The notes: generated by a model from the sequence alone, not told the origin. Positions 7,873 through 17,146 are shown, counted from the stretch's first letter. The stretch: 64,000 bases of DNA from Bowmanella denitrificans (GCF_039522935.1 NZ_BAAAEI010000014.1:62001-126000); one strand, 5' to 3'. Program-made: numbers and translations.

Positions 7873-9342
7873 ATGACATCAGCAGACACATTTAACTTAT
7901 TGTCGTTCAAGGGCAGGATGAAGATATTACATCTGTCCTGGATGGCTTTTTTTATTACCTTCTTAGTGTGGTTCAACCATGCGCCCTTGTTACAGGCCAT
8001 CGCTGTCGACCTGGGGCTGGACAGTCAGCAGATTAAAACCTTGTTGATCCTGAATGTGGCGCTGACCATCCCAGCCAGAGTCGTGATAGGCATGCTGACC
8101 GACAGGTATGGGCCACGACGGGTATACTCTGTATTGCTGGCGGTCTGTTCGTTACCTTGTCTGGCCTTTGCCCTGGCAGACAATTTTATTCAGGCCGCCA
8201 TTGCCAGATTTTTGCTGGGCTTTATTGGTGCCGGTTTTGTTATTGGCATTCGCATGGTCAGTGAATGGTTTCCCAGTCATGAGTTAGGCACAGCCGAAGG
8301 GGTGTATGGCGGTTGGGGTAACTTTGGGTCGGCCGCCGCTGCTTTCAGCTTGCCCGCGTTGGCCTTGCTGTTTGGCGGCGATGAGGGTTGGCGTTATGCC
8401 ATCGGCCTGACCGGTCTGCTGAGTCTGGTTTTTGCCTTTGTGTATTATGCCAATGTCTCTGATACCCCCAAGGGGGCAACGTATTTTAAGTCACGCCAAA
8501 GTGGGGCCATGGAAGTGACCAGTCGGCAGGATTTTTTTCTGCTGCTGATTATGAAGCTACCTATGTATGGCGCATTGGCTCTTTTGGTCTGGAAACTCTC
8601 TGCCAGCGGTGTCGGCCTGCTGTCAGACAGTTTTTGCCTGCTGGCTTATCTGGGGCTGGTGGTATTGTATGGCATCGAAGTGCAGCAAGTCTGGCGGGTG
8701 AATAAGTCGGTGTTTTCAACCCCAGTGCCTGAATTGCACCGTTATTCCTTTAAACAGGTGGCAGTGTTGAACATCCTGTACTTTGCCACCTTCGGCTCGG
8801 AGCTGGCAGTAGTGTCCATGTTGCCGTTGTTTTTTGCCGAAACCTTTGCCTTGGCGCCGTTAGTGGCAGGTATGGTGGCATCGGCTTATGCCTTTATGAA
8901 TTTGATGTCCCGACCTGCCGGCGGTTGGTTGTCAGATCGTTTTGGCCGAAAATCCGTCTTGCTGATCCTCACCGGCGGACTGGCGCTGGGTTACCTTATG
9001 ATGAGCCAGGTCGATAGCAGTTGGCCGCTGCACTGGGCCATTCTGGCGGTTATGCTTTGCTCTTTCTTTGTGCAGTCTGGCGAAGGTGCGGTGTTTGCTG
9101 TTGTGCCGCTGATTAAGCGCCGCCTGACCGGCCAGATAGCCGGTATGACAGGTGCCTATGGTAATGTCGGCGCGGTTACCTACTTAACTGTGTTGTCGCT
9201 GGTAGATTATGCCAGTTTCTTTATGGTGATTGCGGCCACGGCAGTACTGGGTTTTATGGTGCTGCTGCTGATGGATGAACCTAAAGGACATATGGCCGAA
9301 GTTCGTGAAGATGGTTCGGTAGAGTTGATCACCCTGTCATGA
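7873..9342 (+). CDS. NarK/NasA-type MFS nitrate/nitrite transporter
   Basis: A 489-residue, 12-TM major facilitator protein. The nitrate signature is present in both halves: GFIGAGFVIGIRMVSEWF with GGWGNFGSAAAAF near 150-165, and the second-half GAYGNVGAVTYL near 435. The loop motif GMLTDRYGPRR lies after TM2. Known role: import of nitrate (and export of nitrite) across the inner membrane. It overlaps the next gene by four bases (ATGA). GGGAG eight bases upstream supports the start. The leader places it under NasT control. A paralogous name (nasA) is used for this gene in Pseudomonas, so no symbol is given. Confidence 0.93.
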   Translation: MTSADTFNLLSFKGRMKILHLSWMAFFITFLVWFNHAPLLQAIAVDLGLDSQQIKTLLILNVALTIPARVVIGMLTDRYGPRRVYSVLLAVCSLPCLAFALADNFIQAAIARFLLGFIGAGFVIGIRMVSEWFPSHELGTAEGVYGGWGNFGSAAAAFSLPALALLFGGDEGWRYAIGLTGLLSLVFAFVYYANVSDTPKGATYFKSRQSGAMEVTSRQDFFLLLIMKLPMYGALALLVWKLSASGVGLLSDSFCLLAYLGLVVLYGIEVQQVWRVNKSVFSTPVPELHRYSFKQVAVLNILYFATFGSELAVVSMLPLFFAETFALAPLVAGMVASAYAFMNLMSRPAGGWLSDRFGRKSVLLILTGGLALGYLMMSQVDSSWPLHWAILAVMLCSFFVQSGEGAVFAVVPLIKRRLTGQIAGMTGAYGNVGAVTYLTVLSLVDYASFFMVIAATAVLGFMVLLLMDEPKGHMAEVREDGSVELITLS

Positions 9343-11093
9343 GCAACGCATCTGCAGTGAGCCTGGCTAACCCCGAGAGCCAGGCTGATACAACTGGCAA
9401 GTTGGACTTGTGTTTTGGTGGTGCCAGCCTGGCCGGGCAGAAAGTCATCAACGACGATGCCTTTGCCGCCCATTTACCCAGTGGCTGGTTGTTGCAAATC
9501 AAAGGTGGGGTGGCCTGCATTGCCGACGGGGCCAGCCATACCGGGCAGGGCCAGCAAGCGGCACAGTTAAGTGTGCAGCATTTTATTCAGGACTATTTGA
9601 GCACGCCCGACAGCTGGCCGGTTAAAACCAGTGCTGCCCGTATTCTGACATCACTGAATAACTGGCTGTATCATCATGGTCGCCAGGCACCAGGTCAGAT
9701 GGGCATGTTAACCACTTTCAGCGCCCTGATCTGCAAGTCCAATACCGCACATTTGCTGCATGTGGGAGACAGTCGTATTTACCGCTACCGGGGTGCGGAG
9801 CTTGAGCTGCTGACAATTGACCATCGGCTGAACCGGCCACCGATGCCGCTGTGCAGGGCGCTGGGCATGGACAACTATGTGGAAGTGGACTATCGCCAGA
9901 CCGATCTTAAGCCAGGTGACGTATTTCTGCTATGCACCGATGGGGTGCATGATGTCTTGCCGGATGTGCGCCTTAAAGCGCTGCTTGGCAATCTGCAAAG
10001 TGATCTGGAAGCCGGGGCGCAGAGCATAGTGGACGCCGCGCTGACGGCGGGCAGTGCGGATAATATCAGTGCGCTGTTGCTGCGGATTAACAGCCTGCCA
10101 CAGCAAGATGAGCAGGAAATATTGTCTGAACTCACCTCGAAGGTTATCCCGCCGGTGTTACAAAAGGGCATGACGCTGGATGGTTTTGTGGTGCGCCAGG
10201 TTTTGCATCATGGTATGCGCAGTCATGTTTATCTGGTCAGCCATAAAGACTGGCCTTACCCTTTGGTGCTTAAAGCGCCGGCGCTTAACCATGACGACGA
10301 TGCCGTCTATCTGGATAGCTTTATCAAAGAACAATGGGTGGCGACAAGACTGCAGCACAAAGGCATTATGAAAATGTACTCCGCACCGCCCAGTCGTTTT
10401 CTTTACCATCTTTGCGAATATCTGCCGGGGCAGACACTACGCCAGTGGATGCAAGACCATCCCAGTCCAACTTTAGGGCAAATCAGACCAATATTAACGC
10501 AACTGATAGACGTGCTCAGAGTTTTGCAAAGACAGGGGATGGTGCACCGCGATTTACGCCCGGAGAATATCATCATCGGTGTGCAAGGCCAGTTAACCCT
10601 GCTGGACTTTGGCGCTGTGCAAGTGGCGGGCTGGCAGGAAGCCGGAGCCGCTGTACGAGCGGACGAGCCGCGGGGCGCGATGGAATACAGCGCACCCGAA
10701 TGCTTATTGGGGCAGCAGGCGAGCATGTATAGCGATCAATTTTCGCTGGCGGTACTGCTTTATGAACTGTTTAGCGGCAAGCTGCCTTTTTCCGCCCCCG
10801 CACTGTCTCGTAGCAGCCAGGACAAAGTCACGTCGCGACGTTATCACAGCCTGACGGCACACCGGCCGGATCTGCCTGCCTGGCTGGATTTAGTCCTGCA
10901 AAAAGCCACCCGCTTTGAACCGCGCCAGCGTTATGCTGCTCTGTCAGAATTTGCACAGGACCTGACTCAGCCCAGTGGCCGACTATTGGCCAGACAATCC
11001 AGCTTGTCCCTGCTGGAGCGGCAACCAGTACGATTCTGGCAGGCGGTGTCGGTGTTATTGGCGCTATTGCTGGTTTGTCAGTGGCTGATGTAA
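9339..11093 (+). CDS. Fused PP2C-type phosphatase and Ser/Thr protein kinase, membrane-anchored
   Basis: A 584-residue two-enzyme fusion. Residues 20-255 are a PP2C phosphatase (KVINDDAF, IADGASHTGQG, HVGDSRIYRYR, LCTDGVHD, SADNISAL), with the metal-binding Asp residues present. Residues 270-540 are an Hanks-type kinase: VLKAP lysine, H403-R-D405 in VHRDLRPEN, D423-FG. A single TM helix closes the protein (about 563-582), so both enzymes face the cytoplasm. It overlaps the nitrate transporter by four bases and is followed by the nirB leader. The same order occurs in Pseudomonas nitrate assimilation loci, to my knowledge without an established substrate. The HRDLR change from HRDLK replaces the usual catalytic-loop Lys by Arg. 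Confidence 0.92.
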   Translation: MSNASAVSLANPESQADTTGKLDLCFGGASLAGQKVINDDAFAAHLPSGWLLQIKGGVACIADGASHTGQGQQAAQLSVQHFIQDYLSTPDSWPVKTSAARILTSLNNWLYHHGRQAPGQMGMLTTFSALICKSNTAHLLHVGDSRIYRYRGAELELLTIDHRLNRPPMPLCRALGMDNYVEVDYRQTDLKPGDVFLLCTDGVHDVLPDVRLKALLGNLQSDLEAGAQSIVDAALTAGSADNISALLLRINSLPQQDEQEILSELTSKVIPPVLQKGMTLDGFVVRQVLHHGMRSHVYLVSHKDWPYPLVLKAPALNHDDDAVYLDSFIKEQWVATRLQHKGIMKMYSAPPSRFLYHLCEYLPGQTLRQWMQDHPSPTLGQIRPILTQLIDVLRVLQRQGMVHRDLRPENIIIGVQGQLTLLDFGAVQVAGWQEAGAAVRADEPRGAMEYSAPECLLGQQASMYSDQFSLAVLLYELFSGKLPFSAPALSRSSQDKVTSRRYHSLTAHRPDLPAWLDLVLQKATRFEPRQRYAALSEFAQDLTQPSGRLLARQSSLSLLERQPVRFWQAVSVLLALLLVCQWLM

Positions 11094-11121
11094 GGCATTG
11101 TTCTGGAAAGACGTAGGGTGC

Positions 11122-11159
11122 TGCACCAGTGAAGTGCAGACTTGCACCCAAGTGGTTTG
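11122..11159 (+). promoter_or_regulatory. Tandem NtrC-like sites upstream of nirB
   Basis: TGCACC-AGTGA-AGTGCA (11122-11138) differs from the NtrC consensus TGCACC-N5-GGTGCA at one base. TGCACC-CAAGT-GGTTTG (11143-11159) is a second, weaker site 21 bp (two turns) downstream. The pair begins 101 bp before the GG-N10-GC promoter. Confidence 0.7.
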
Positions 11160-11221
11160 CGATGACCTTGTTCAGGCCTGCTAATTTCTTGTAATGCGTT
11201 GATAATTAAGGATTTAATAAG

Positions 11222-11239
11222 TTGGCATTATGTCTGCTT
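11222..11239 (+). promoter_or_regulatory. Sigma-54 promoter candidate for nirB operon
   Basis: TTGGCAT-TATGT-CTGCTT: GG at 11224-11225 and GC at 11236-11237 with 10 bases between, as in -24/-12 promoters. The leader RNA begins about 90 bases later. Confidence 0.65.
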
Positions 11240-11322
11240 AATGGTTTTCAGCGCTAAGGCCCGGACGCTTGGCCGTCCACGGACAGTTAGATCCACCCGG
11301 CCTTTAAAGCCGGTGTATAACA

Positions 11323-11447
11323 GGTCGTCGCCGCGTTAATACAATTTGTCATACGACCCGCACAGACGATGAAGTCTGCTGCCGGGCCGGGCAACGAAGC
11401 CCACAGATACGCATCCCATCAGGGATGGACGGTCTGTGGGCTTTTTT
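11323..11447 (+). promoter_or_regulatory. ANTAR (NasT) antitermination leader RNA upstream of nirB
   Basis: An outer stem GGTCGT (11323-11328)/ACGACC (11353-11358) comes first, then CAGAC-GATGAA-GTCTG (11363-11378), then GGGC-AACGAA-GCCC (11389-11402). The last hairpin has the ANTAR hexaloop with A1 and G4 and a perfect 4-bp stem. Its GCCC arm is also the first arm of the terminator at 11399-11441, giving mutually exclusive structures. The GATGAA loop keeps G4 but has G at position 1. AACGAA with GGC/GCC flanks is shared with the transporter leader. Confidence 0.85.
11399..11447 (+). terminator. Leader attenuator of the nirB operon
   Basis: GCCCACAGA (11399-11407) pairs perfectly with TCTGTGGGC (11433-11441). 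An upper hairpin CATCCC-ATCA-GGGATG (11412-11427) sits inside it, and six T follow. It ends 29 bases before the nirB start. Confidence 0.9.
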
Positions 11448-11476
11448 ATTTTGGGCCAAAACCCATGGAGTTGAGC

Positions 11477-14032
11477 ATGAGCAACACAAAGAAAATACTG
11501 GTGGTGGGCAATGGTATGGTTGGTCACCATTTTGTTGAACAACTGGTTGGTGCCTGTCCTGGCGCAGAGATCACAGTGCTAAGCGGTGAACCCAGACTGG
11601 CGTATGACAGAGTGCATCTGTCGGAATTTTTTGCCGGTAAAAGCGCCGAGGATCTGATGCTGACCAGCGAATCCCACTATCAGCAACTGGGAGTTCACTT
11701 TTTCTGCAATGCCTGGGTGGAGAGAATTGACCGCCAGGCCAAGCAGGTTTGGCTGAAAGACGGGCGCCATCTGGTGTACGACAAGCTGGTTTTGGCCACC
11801 GGATCTTATCCTTTTGTGCCGCCCATTCCCGGCAATGATCAGCCCCATTGTTTGGTGTATCGCACTATCGAAGATCTTGAGGCCATTCAGGCGTCGGCAG
11901 CGCAAAGTCGCGTCGGCGTGGTGATCGGCGGCGGGTTATTGGGGCTGGAAGCCGCCAATGCCCTGAAGCAAGCCGGGCTGCAAGCCCATGTGGTGGAGTT
12001 TGCCCCCCAGCTAATGGCGGTGCAACTGGATGAAGGCGGCGGTAAACAACTGCGCAGCAAAATTGAAGCGTTGGGTGTCAAGGTACACACAGATAAGGCC
12101 ACGCAGCAAATTGTGGCAGGTAAACACTGTCGCTATCAGTTGCAGTTTAAAGATGGCGAGGCACTGGAGGCCGATCTGATATTGTTTTCCGCCGGTATTC
12201 GCCCGCAGGATTCGCTGGCGCGCCAGGCAGAGCTACAAACAGGCGAACGCGGCGGCATTATTATCGATGACCAGTGCCGCACCTCAGATCCTGATATTTA
12301 CGCCATTGGTGAATGCGCGCTGTGGCAGGGCAGGATTTTTGGTCTGGTGGCCCCCGGTTATCAGATGGCCCGTGTGGCTGCCAGCCATATCAGCGCTGGG
12401 GAGCTGTGTTTCCAGGGCGCAGATATGAGCACCAAACTCAAATTACTCGGGGTTGAGGTGGCCAGTATCGGCGATGCGCATGGGAAAACCCCTGGGGCCT
12501 TGTCTTACCAGTATCAGAACCAGCCGCTGGGCATTTACAAGAAACTGGTGGTAGATGCCAGCCAGCAAAGATTGCTGGGCGCGGTGCTGGTGGGTGACAG
12601 CTCCGATTACGATACCTTGCTGCAATATGCGCTCAACGGTATGGATCTACCGGAATTTCCGGAAAGTCTGATTCTACCCGCAGCTGGCAGCAAACCCGCA
12701 TTGGGTGCCGATGCACTCCCCATCACGGCCACTATTTGTTCCTGCCACAATGTCAGCAAGGGCGATGTTCTCGGTGCCATGGATGCGGGCGCTTGTGAAC
12801 TTGGCGCGATTAAAAGCTGCACTAAGGCCAGCACGGGTTGTGGTGGCTGCGCCGGATTACTGAAAACCCTGGTGGATGGCGAATTGGCCAAACGTGGCGT
12901 GGAAGTGAAAAAGGATATCTGCGAACACTTTGCCTATAGCCGCCAGGAACTGTTCCATCTGGTGCAGGTGGAAAACATCCGTACCTTTGAGGCGTTGCTG
13001 GAAAAGCACGGCCAAGGGCTTGGCTGCGATATCTGTAAGCCTGTGGCGGCGTCGATTCTGGCCTCCAACTGGAATGAGTTTGTGCTGGCCACCCCGCATG
13101 TGGGCCTGCAGGACACCAACGACACCTTTTTGGCCAATATGCAAAAAGACGGCACCTATTCTGTGGTACCCAGAGTGCCGGCCGGTGAGATTACCCCGGA
13201 TAAGCTGATTGTGATTGGCCAGGTGGCGAAAAAGTATCGGCTCTACACCAAAATTACCGGCGGTCAGCGTATTGATTTGTTTGGCGCCAGAGTCGAACAA
13301 CTGCCGGATATCTGGCGGGAACTGATCGCAGCTGGCTTTGAAACCGGCCATGCCTACGGCAAGTCGCTGCGCACGGTGAAATCCTGTGTCGGCAGTACCT
13401 GGTGTCGTTATGGGGTGCAGGACAGTGTTGGCACCGCCATTGATATAGAAAACCGTTATAAAGGGCTGCGCTCACCGCACAAAATCAAAATGGCGGTATC
13501 CGGTTGTACCAGGGAGTGTGCCGAGGCGCAGAGTAAAGATGTGGGGGTGATCGCCACCGAAAAAGGCTGGAATCTGTATGTGTGTGGCAATGGTGGCATG
13601 AAGCCCCGCCATGCCGACCTGTTCGCCCAGGACCTGGATACCGACACCCTGATCCGCTATATCGACCGCTTTTTAATGTTCTATGTGCGCACCGCAGATC
13701 GCCTGCAGCGTACCTCGGTATGGCTGGAAAGCCTGGAAGGCGGCCTGGATTACCTGCGAGAGGTGATTATTGACGATTCTTTGGGCCTGGCTGAAGCGCT
13801 TGAAGCACAAATGCAGCAAATCATTGGCAGCTACCAATGTGAATGGAAAACCGCTATCGGCTCTGAACAGAATCTCAAGCGCTTCCGCCAGTTTGTGAAT
13901 GCTGATAAGCCCGACAGCAATATCCAGTTTGTTGAAGAGCGCGGCCAGTGGCGCCCCGCCAGCGAACAGGAAAAACTCGCTTTCGCCGCTATTGATGTCC
14001 GCCAGATAAGCAGTGAACCCCAAAATGTCTGA
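11477..14032 (+). CDS. nirB: Assimilatory NADH nitrite reductase, large subunit
   Basis: An 851-residue siroheme nitrite reductase that reduces nitrite to ammonium. Residues 5-300 hold FAD/NAD(P)H folds (ILVVGNGMVGHHF, VGVVIGGGLLGLEAA). A BFD-like [2Fe-2S] domain begins at C421 (CSCHNV ... STGCGGC). The siroheme/4Fe-4S ligands are C637-x5-C643 and C677-x3-C681. The start is ATG 11477 with GGAG six bases upstream; the frame stays open back to 11369, but that stretch is the leader RNA and its terminator. Next comes nirD, eight bases after the stop. Confidence 0.96.
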   Translation: MSNTKKILVVGNGMVGHHFVEQLVGACPGAEITVLSGEPRLAYDRVHLSEFFAGKSAEDLMLTSESHYQQLGVHFFCNAWVERIDRQAKQVWLKDGRHLVYDKLVLATGSYPFVPPIPGNDQPHCLVYRTIEDLEAIQASAAQSRVGVVIGGGLLGLEAANALKQAGLQAHVVEFAPQLMAVQLDEGGGKQLRSKIEALGVKVHTDKATQQIVAGKHCRYQLQFKDGEALEADLILFSAGIRPQDSLARQAELQTGERGGIIIDDQCRTSDPDIYAIGECALWQGRIFGLVAPGYQMARVAASHISAGELCFQGADMSTKLKLLGVEVASIGDAHGKTPGALSYQYQNQPLGIYKKLVVDASQQRLLGAVLVGDSSDYDTLLQYALNGMDLPEFPESLILPAAGSKPALGADALPITATICSCHNVSKGDVLGAMDAGACELGAIKSCTKASTGCGGCAGLLKTLVDGELAKRGVEVKKDICEHFAYSRQELFHLVQVENIRTFEALLEKHGQGLGCDICKPVAASILASNWNEFVLATPHVGLQDTNDTFLANMQKDGTYSVVPRVPAGEITPDKLIVIGQVAKKYRLYTKITGGQRIDLFGARVEQLPDIWRELIAAGFETGHAYGKSLRTVKSCVGSTWCRYGVQDSVGTAIDIENRYKGLRSPHKIKMAVSGCTRECAEAQSKDVGVIATEKGWNLYVCGNGGMKPRHADLFAQDLDTDTLIRYIDRFLMFYVRTADRLQRTSVWLESLEGGLDYLREVIIDDSLGLAEALEAQMQQIIGSYQCEWKTAIGSEQNLKRFRQFVNADKPDSNIQFVEERGQWRPASEQEKLAFAAIDVRQISSEPQNV

Positions 14033-14039
14033 GGAGCGC

Positions 14040-14417
14040 ATGATGCAGTGGATAACCCTTTGTAAACTCGACGACCTTATCGACAATTCAGGCGTATGTG
14101 CCTATTTACCCGATATTGAAGGGCAGGGCAGGCAACTGGCTTTGTTTAGCCTTAGGCATGGCGATAAGCAGCAGCTGTTTGCGGTGGGAAACTGGGATCC
14201 TATTGGTAAAGCCAATGTGATCAGTCGCGGTATTGTGGGCAGTATCGCCGGGGAGCCGGTGGTGGCCTCGCCATTATATAAACAGCATTTTTCGCTGCTC
14301 AGTGGCCAGTGTCTTGAAGACAACAATATCGCGCTACCGGTGTTTGCGGTCAGGCTCAGCGGTCAGGATGTGCAGATTGCTAATCCGTCTCAGCCTGTGA
14401 CAAAAGGAGTGTGCTGA
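14040..14417 (+). CDS. nirD: Nitrite reductase small subunit (Rieske-like)
   Basis: About 125 residues, matching NirD: WITLCKLDDL at the start, LFSLRHGDKQQLFAVGNWDP in the middle, GEPVVASPLYKQHFSLLSGQCL near 80. NirD has a Rieske fold without the cluster ligands and partners NirB. GAGGAGCGC precedes the ATG at 14040; ATG 14043 follows directly. Its TGA shares a base with the nasA start. Confidence 0.93.
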   Translation: MMQWITLCKLDDLIDNSGVCAYLPDIEGQGRQLALFSLRHGDKQQLFAVGNWDPIGKANVISRGIVGSIAGEPVVASPLYKQHFSLLSGQCLEDNNIALPVFAVRLSGQDVQIANPSQPVTKGVC

Positions 14418-17146
14418 TGCAAGCGGCCGCCCGCCTTTGTGCCACCACCTGTCCGTATTGCGGTGTCGGTTGCGGTGTGGATGCGCAGCTAAGTACCGAT
14501 GCACAAGGGCAAAAATACTTGGATGGCGTGCATGGCACGCAGAACCACCCCGCCAATTATGGTCGGCTATGTATCAAGGGTAGCAAGCTACCGGAAACGA
14601 ACGGCCTGCAGGGCAGACTCCTCAGCCCGACGATATATGGCCAGCCAACCAGTTGGCAGCAAGCTATCGACACCGCGGCGCAGGGTTTTACTCAAGCCAT
14701 ACAAAAATACGGGCCGGATTCGGTGGCCATTTATGTCTCGGGGCAACTGCTGACCGAGGACTATTACCTGGCCAATAAATTAATGAAGGGCTATATCGGC
14801 AGCGCCAATATTGATACCAATTCAAGGCTATGTATGTCCTCGGCGGTGGCAGGCTACAAACGTGCCTTTGGTGCCGATGCCATGCCATGTTGTTATGACG
14901 ATCTGGAACAAACCGAGTTACTGGTGCTGGTTGGCTCCAATGCTGCCTGGACCCATCCGGTGCTGTATCAGCGCATGGAGCGGGCCAGGGCCATAAATCC
15001 GGCGTTGAAACTGGTGGTTATCGACCCCAGAAAAACCGCCACTGCCGAACAGGCGGACCTTTTTCTGCCGATTAAAGCCGGTACCGATGTGGCGCTGTTT
15101 AATGGTTTACTGGCGTATCTTGCCGAACATCAGGGGCTGGATCAGGCCTTTATCCGTCAGCATACCCAGGGCTTTGCAGCCACATTAGACTGCGCCCGTG
15201 ACTGGACCGTGGCAAAAGTGGCGCAGCTTTGTGAACTGGACAGCCGCGATATCCGCCTGTTTTATCGCTGGTTTTGTAACAGCCCAAGCGCGCTCAGTTT
15301 CTTTTCCATGGGGGTAAACCAGTCCAGCAGCGGCACCGACAAGGTCAACGCCATTATTAATTGCCATCTGGCCAGCGGCAAAATTGGTAAACCCGGTAGT
15401 GGCCCGTTTTCTGTTACCGGTCAGCCCAATGCCATGGGCGGCCGTGAGGTGGGTGGGCTGGCCACCATGCTGGCCGCGCACCTGGATATTCAGTCCGAGC
15501 GGGACAGGCAGCTTTTACAGCAGTACTGGCAGTCCCCTGCCATGGTCAAAGCCCCTGGTTTACCTGCGCTGCAACTGTTCAGCCAAATGGCCAAAGGCAA
15601 GATCAAAGCACTGTGGATTATGGGCACTAACCCCATGGTCAGCCTGCCGGACCGTCAACTGGTGGCGCAGGCGCTAGGCCAGTGCGAGCTGGTGGTGGTA
15701 TCAGACGCTGTGGCTAATAACGATACCCTGGCCTTTGCCCATATTGCGCTTCCTGCTTGCCCCTGGTCGGAAAAAGACGGAACGGTAACCAATTCCGAGC
15801 GACGTATTTCCCGTCAGCGAGGCTTTTTAGTGCCTGCCGGTCAGGCCAAGCCCGACTGGCAGATCCTCTGCGAGTTTGCCAGGGCCATGGGTTTTAGTGG
15901 TTTTGATTACGCCCACCCCAGTGACATTTTTGCTGAATATGCGCGGCTGACCGGGCTTGCCAATCAGGGACAGCGGGCGCTGGATATCAGTGGCCTGGCG
16001 GGATTAACGCAGCGTCAGTATGAACAACTGTCTCCCATACAATGGCCGGTGAATAGTCATAATCCGCAGGGTTGCAAACGTTTGTTCAGCGATGGGCATT
16101 TTTACACCCAAAGCGGCCGGGCCAATTTTGTGCCACTGACGTACCAGCCGCCCAAGCAACTGACCAGCGAGGCTTTCCCATGGGTGCTGAATAGCGGCAG
16201 AGTGCGTGACCAGTGGCATAGCATGACCCGCACCGGCACCGCGCCTGAACTGTTGCAGCATCAGGATCGCCCCTGGCTGGCCATGCATCCCGAGGACGCC
16301 GCCGTCATGGGTTTACAGGAAGGGCAACTGGTGAAGCTAAGGTCAAAATGCAGTGGTGAGGCACAGGTGATGCTGCAAATTAAGCTGGAAAGTAGCCAGC
16401 GGCGCGGCGAATTGTTTGCGCCCATGCACTGGAACCAACAGTTTTGCAGCCACGGCGCTATTGGCGCCCTGTTTGCCGCGGTTGGCGATCCTTTGTCATT
16501 TCAGCCCGAACTTAAACACGCGGCAGTGGCGGTATTGCCGCAGCACTTCAGCCAATACGCCATCCTGCTGTGTCGCAATACTCTGAGTGCCGTGCAGTTA
16601 AATCAGTTGAGCCAATACTGGTTGCGCCTACCCCTGGCTGGTGGGCAATGCTATTTGCTGGCCGGTAAAGATCGACCCGATTGGCAAGGCATGTTGAGCG
16701 ATTGGCTGGGTGCAGAACAAGGACTGGGGCGGAGCGGCCAGCACACCGGCTATGTGGCCCTGCACGGCCAGGCACTGCACTGGGCCTGGCAAATAAGTGA
16801 ATTGCCCTGGCCTGTGCTGCCAAGCGCCTGGCTACAAAGCATGCTGGATAACGATGCGTTGGATGACACCGAGTTGTCCGCCTGGTTAAGGGCGCAGCCA
16901 CCCGCGTCTTTTATGCAAGGCAGGCAAGTCTGCAGCTGTTTTAAGGTGCACGAACAGGCTATTTGCCAGGCCATAAATGATGGGCATAACAGTGTGCAGA
17001 AGCTTGGCAAGTACCTTGGCTGTGGTACAGGTTGCGGCTCCTGTAAACCGGAGCTGGCCAAGCTGGTGAGCAGTCAACAGCCAGCCTCAGCCAGCCGTTT
17101 GGCGCTGGAAACACAAGCGGCGATTATCTTTCAGGAGGCTATATGA
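14417..17146 (+). CDS. nasA: Assimilatory nitrate reductase, catalytic subunit
   Basis: A 909-residue molybdopterin oxidoreductase that reduces nitrate to nitrite in the cytoplasm. An N-terminal [4Fe-4S] site is C12-x2-C15-x3-C19...C52, and the probable Mo ligand is C139 in SRLCMSSAV. FFSMGVNQSSSGTDK and GQPNAMGGREVGG are typical of the Nas/Nap group. A C-terminal BFD-like [2Fe-2S] domain follows (CSCFKV...GCGTGCGSCKPE, about 840-890). There is no Tat signal, as expected for Nas. ATG 14417 overlaps the nirD stop and has AAGGAG upstream; GTG 14411 is in frame but too close to it. Confidence 0.96.
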   Translation: MQAAARLCATTCPYCGVGCGVDAQLSTDAQGQKYLDGVHGTQNHPANYGRLCIKGSKLPETNGLQGRLLSPTIYGQPTSWQQAIDTAAQGFTQAIQKYGPDSVAIYVSGQLLTEDYYLANKLMKGYIGSANIDTNSRLCMSSAVAGYKRAFGADAMPCCYDDLEQTELLVLVGSNAAWTHPVLYQRMERARAINPALKLVVIDPRKTATAEQADLFLPIKAGTDVALFNGLLAYLAEHQGLDQAFIRQHTQGFAATLDCARDWTVAKVAQLCELDSRDIRLFYRWFCNSPSALSFFSMGVNQSSSGTDKVNAIINCHLASGKIGKPGSGPFSVTGQPNAMGGREVGGLATMLAAHLDIQSERDRQLLQQYWQSPAMVKAPGLPALQLFSQMAKGKIKALWIMGTNPMVSLPDRQLVAQALGQCELVVVSDAVANNDTLAFAHIALPACPWSEKDGTVTNSERRISRQRGFLVPAGQAKPDWQILCEFARAMGFSGFDYAHPSDIFAEYARLTGLANQGQRALDISGLAGLTQRQYEQLSPIQWPVNSHNPQGCKRLFSDGHFYTQSGRANFVPLTYQPPKQLTSEAFPWVLNSGRVRDQWHSMTRTGTAPELLQHQDRPWLAMHPEDAAVMGLQEGQLVKLRSKCSGEAQVMLQIKLESSQRRGELFAPMHWNQQFCSHGAIGALFAAVGDPLSFQPELKHAAVAVLPQHFSQYAILLCRNTLSAVQLNQLSQYWLRLPLAGGQCYLLAGKDRPDWQGMLSDWLGAEQGLGRSGQHTGYVALHGQALHWAWQISELPWPVLPSAWLQSMLDNDALDDTELSAWLRAQPPASFMQGRQVCSCFKVHEQAICQAINDGHNSVQKLGKYLGCGTGCGSCKPELAKLVSSQQPASASRLALETQAAIIFQEAI

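Noticed and set aside
11369..11476. N-terminal extension of nirB from ATG 11369
   Set aside because: This stretch is the leader RNA and its terminator. ATG 11477 has a good ribosome binding site and gives the normal NirB start.
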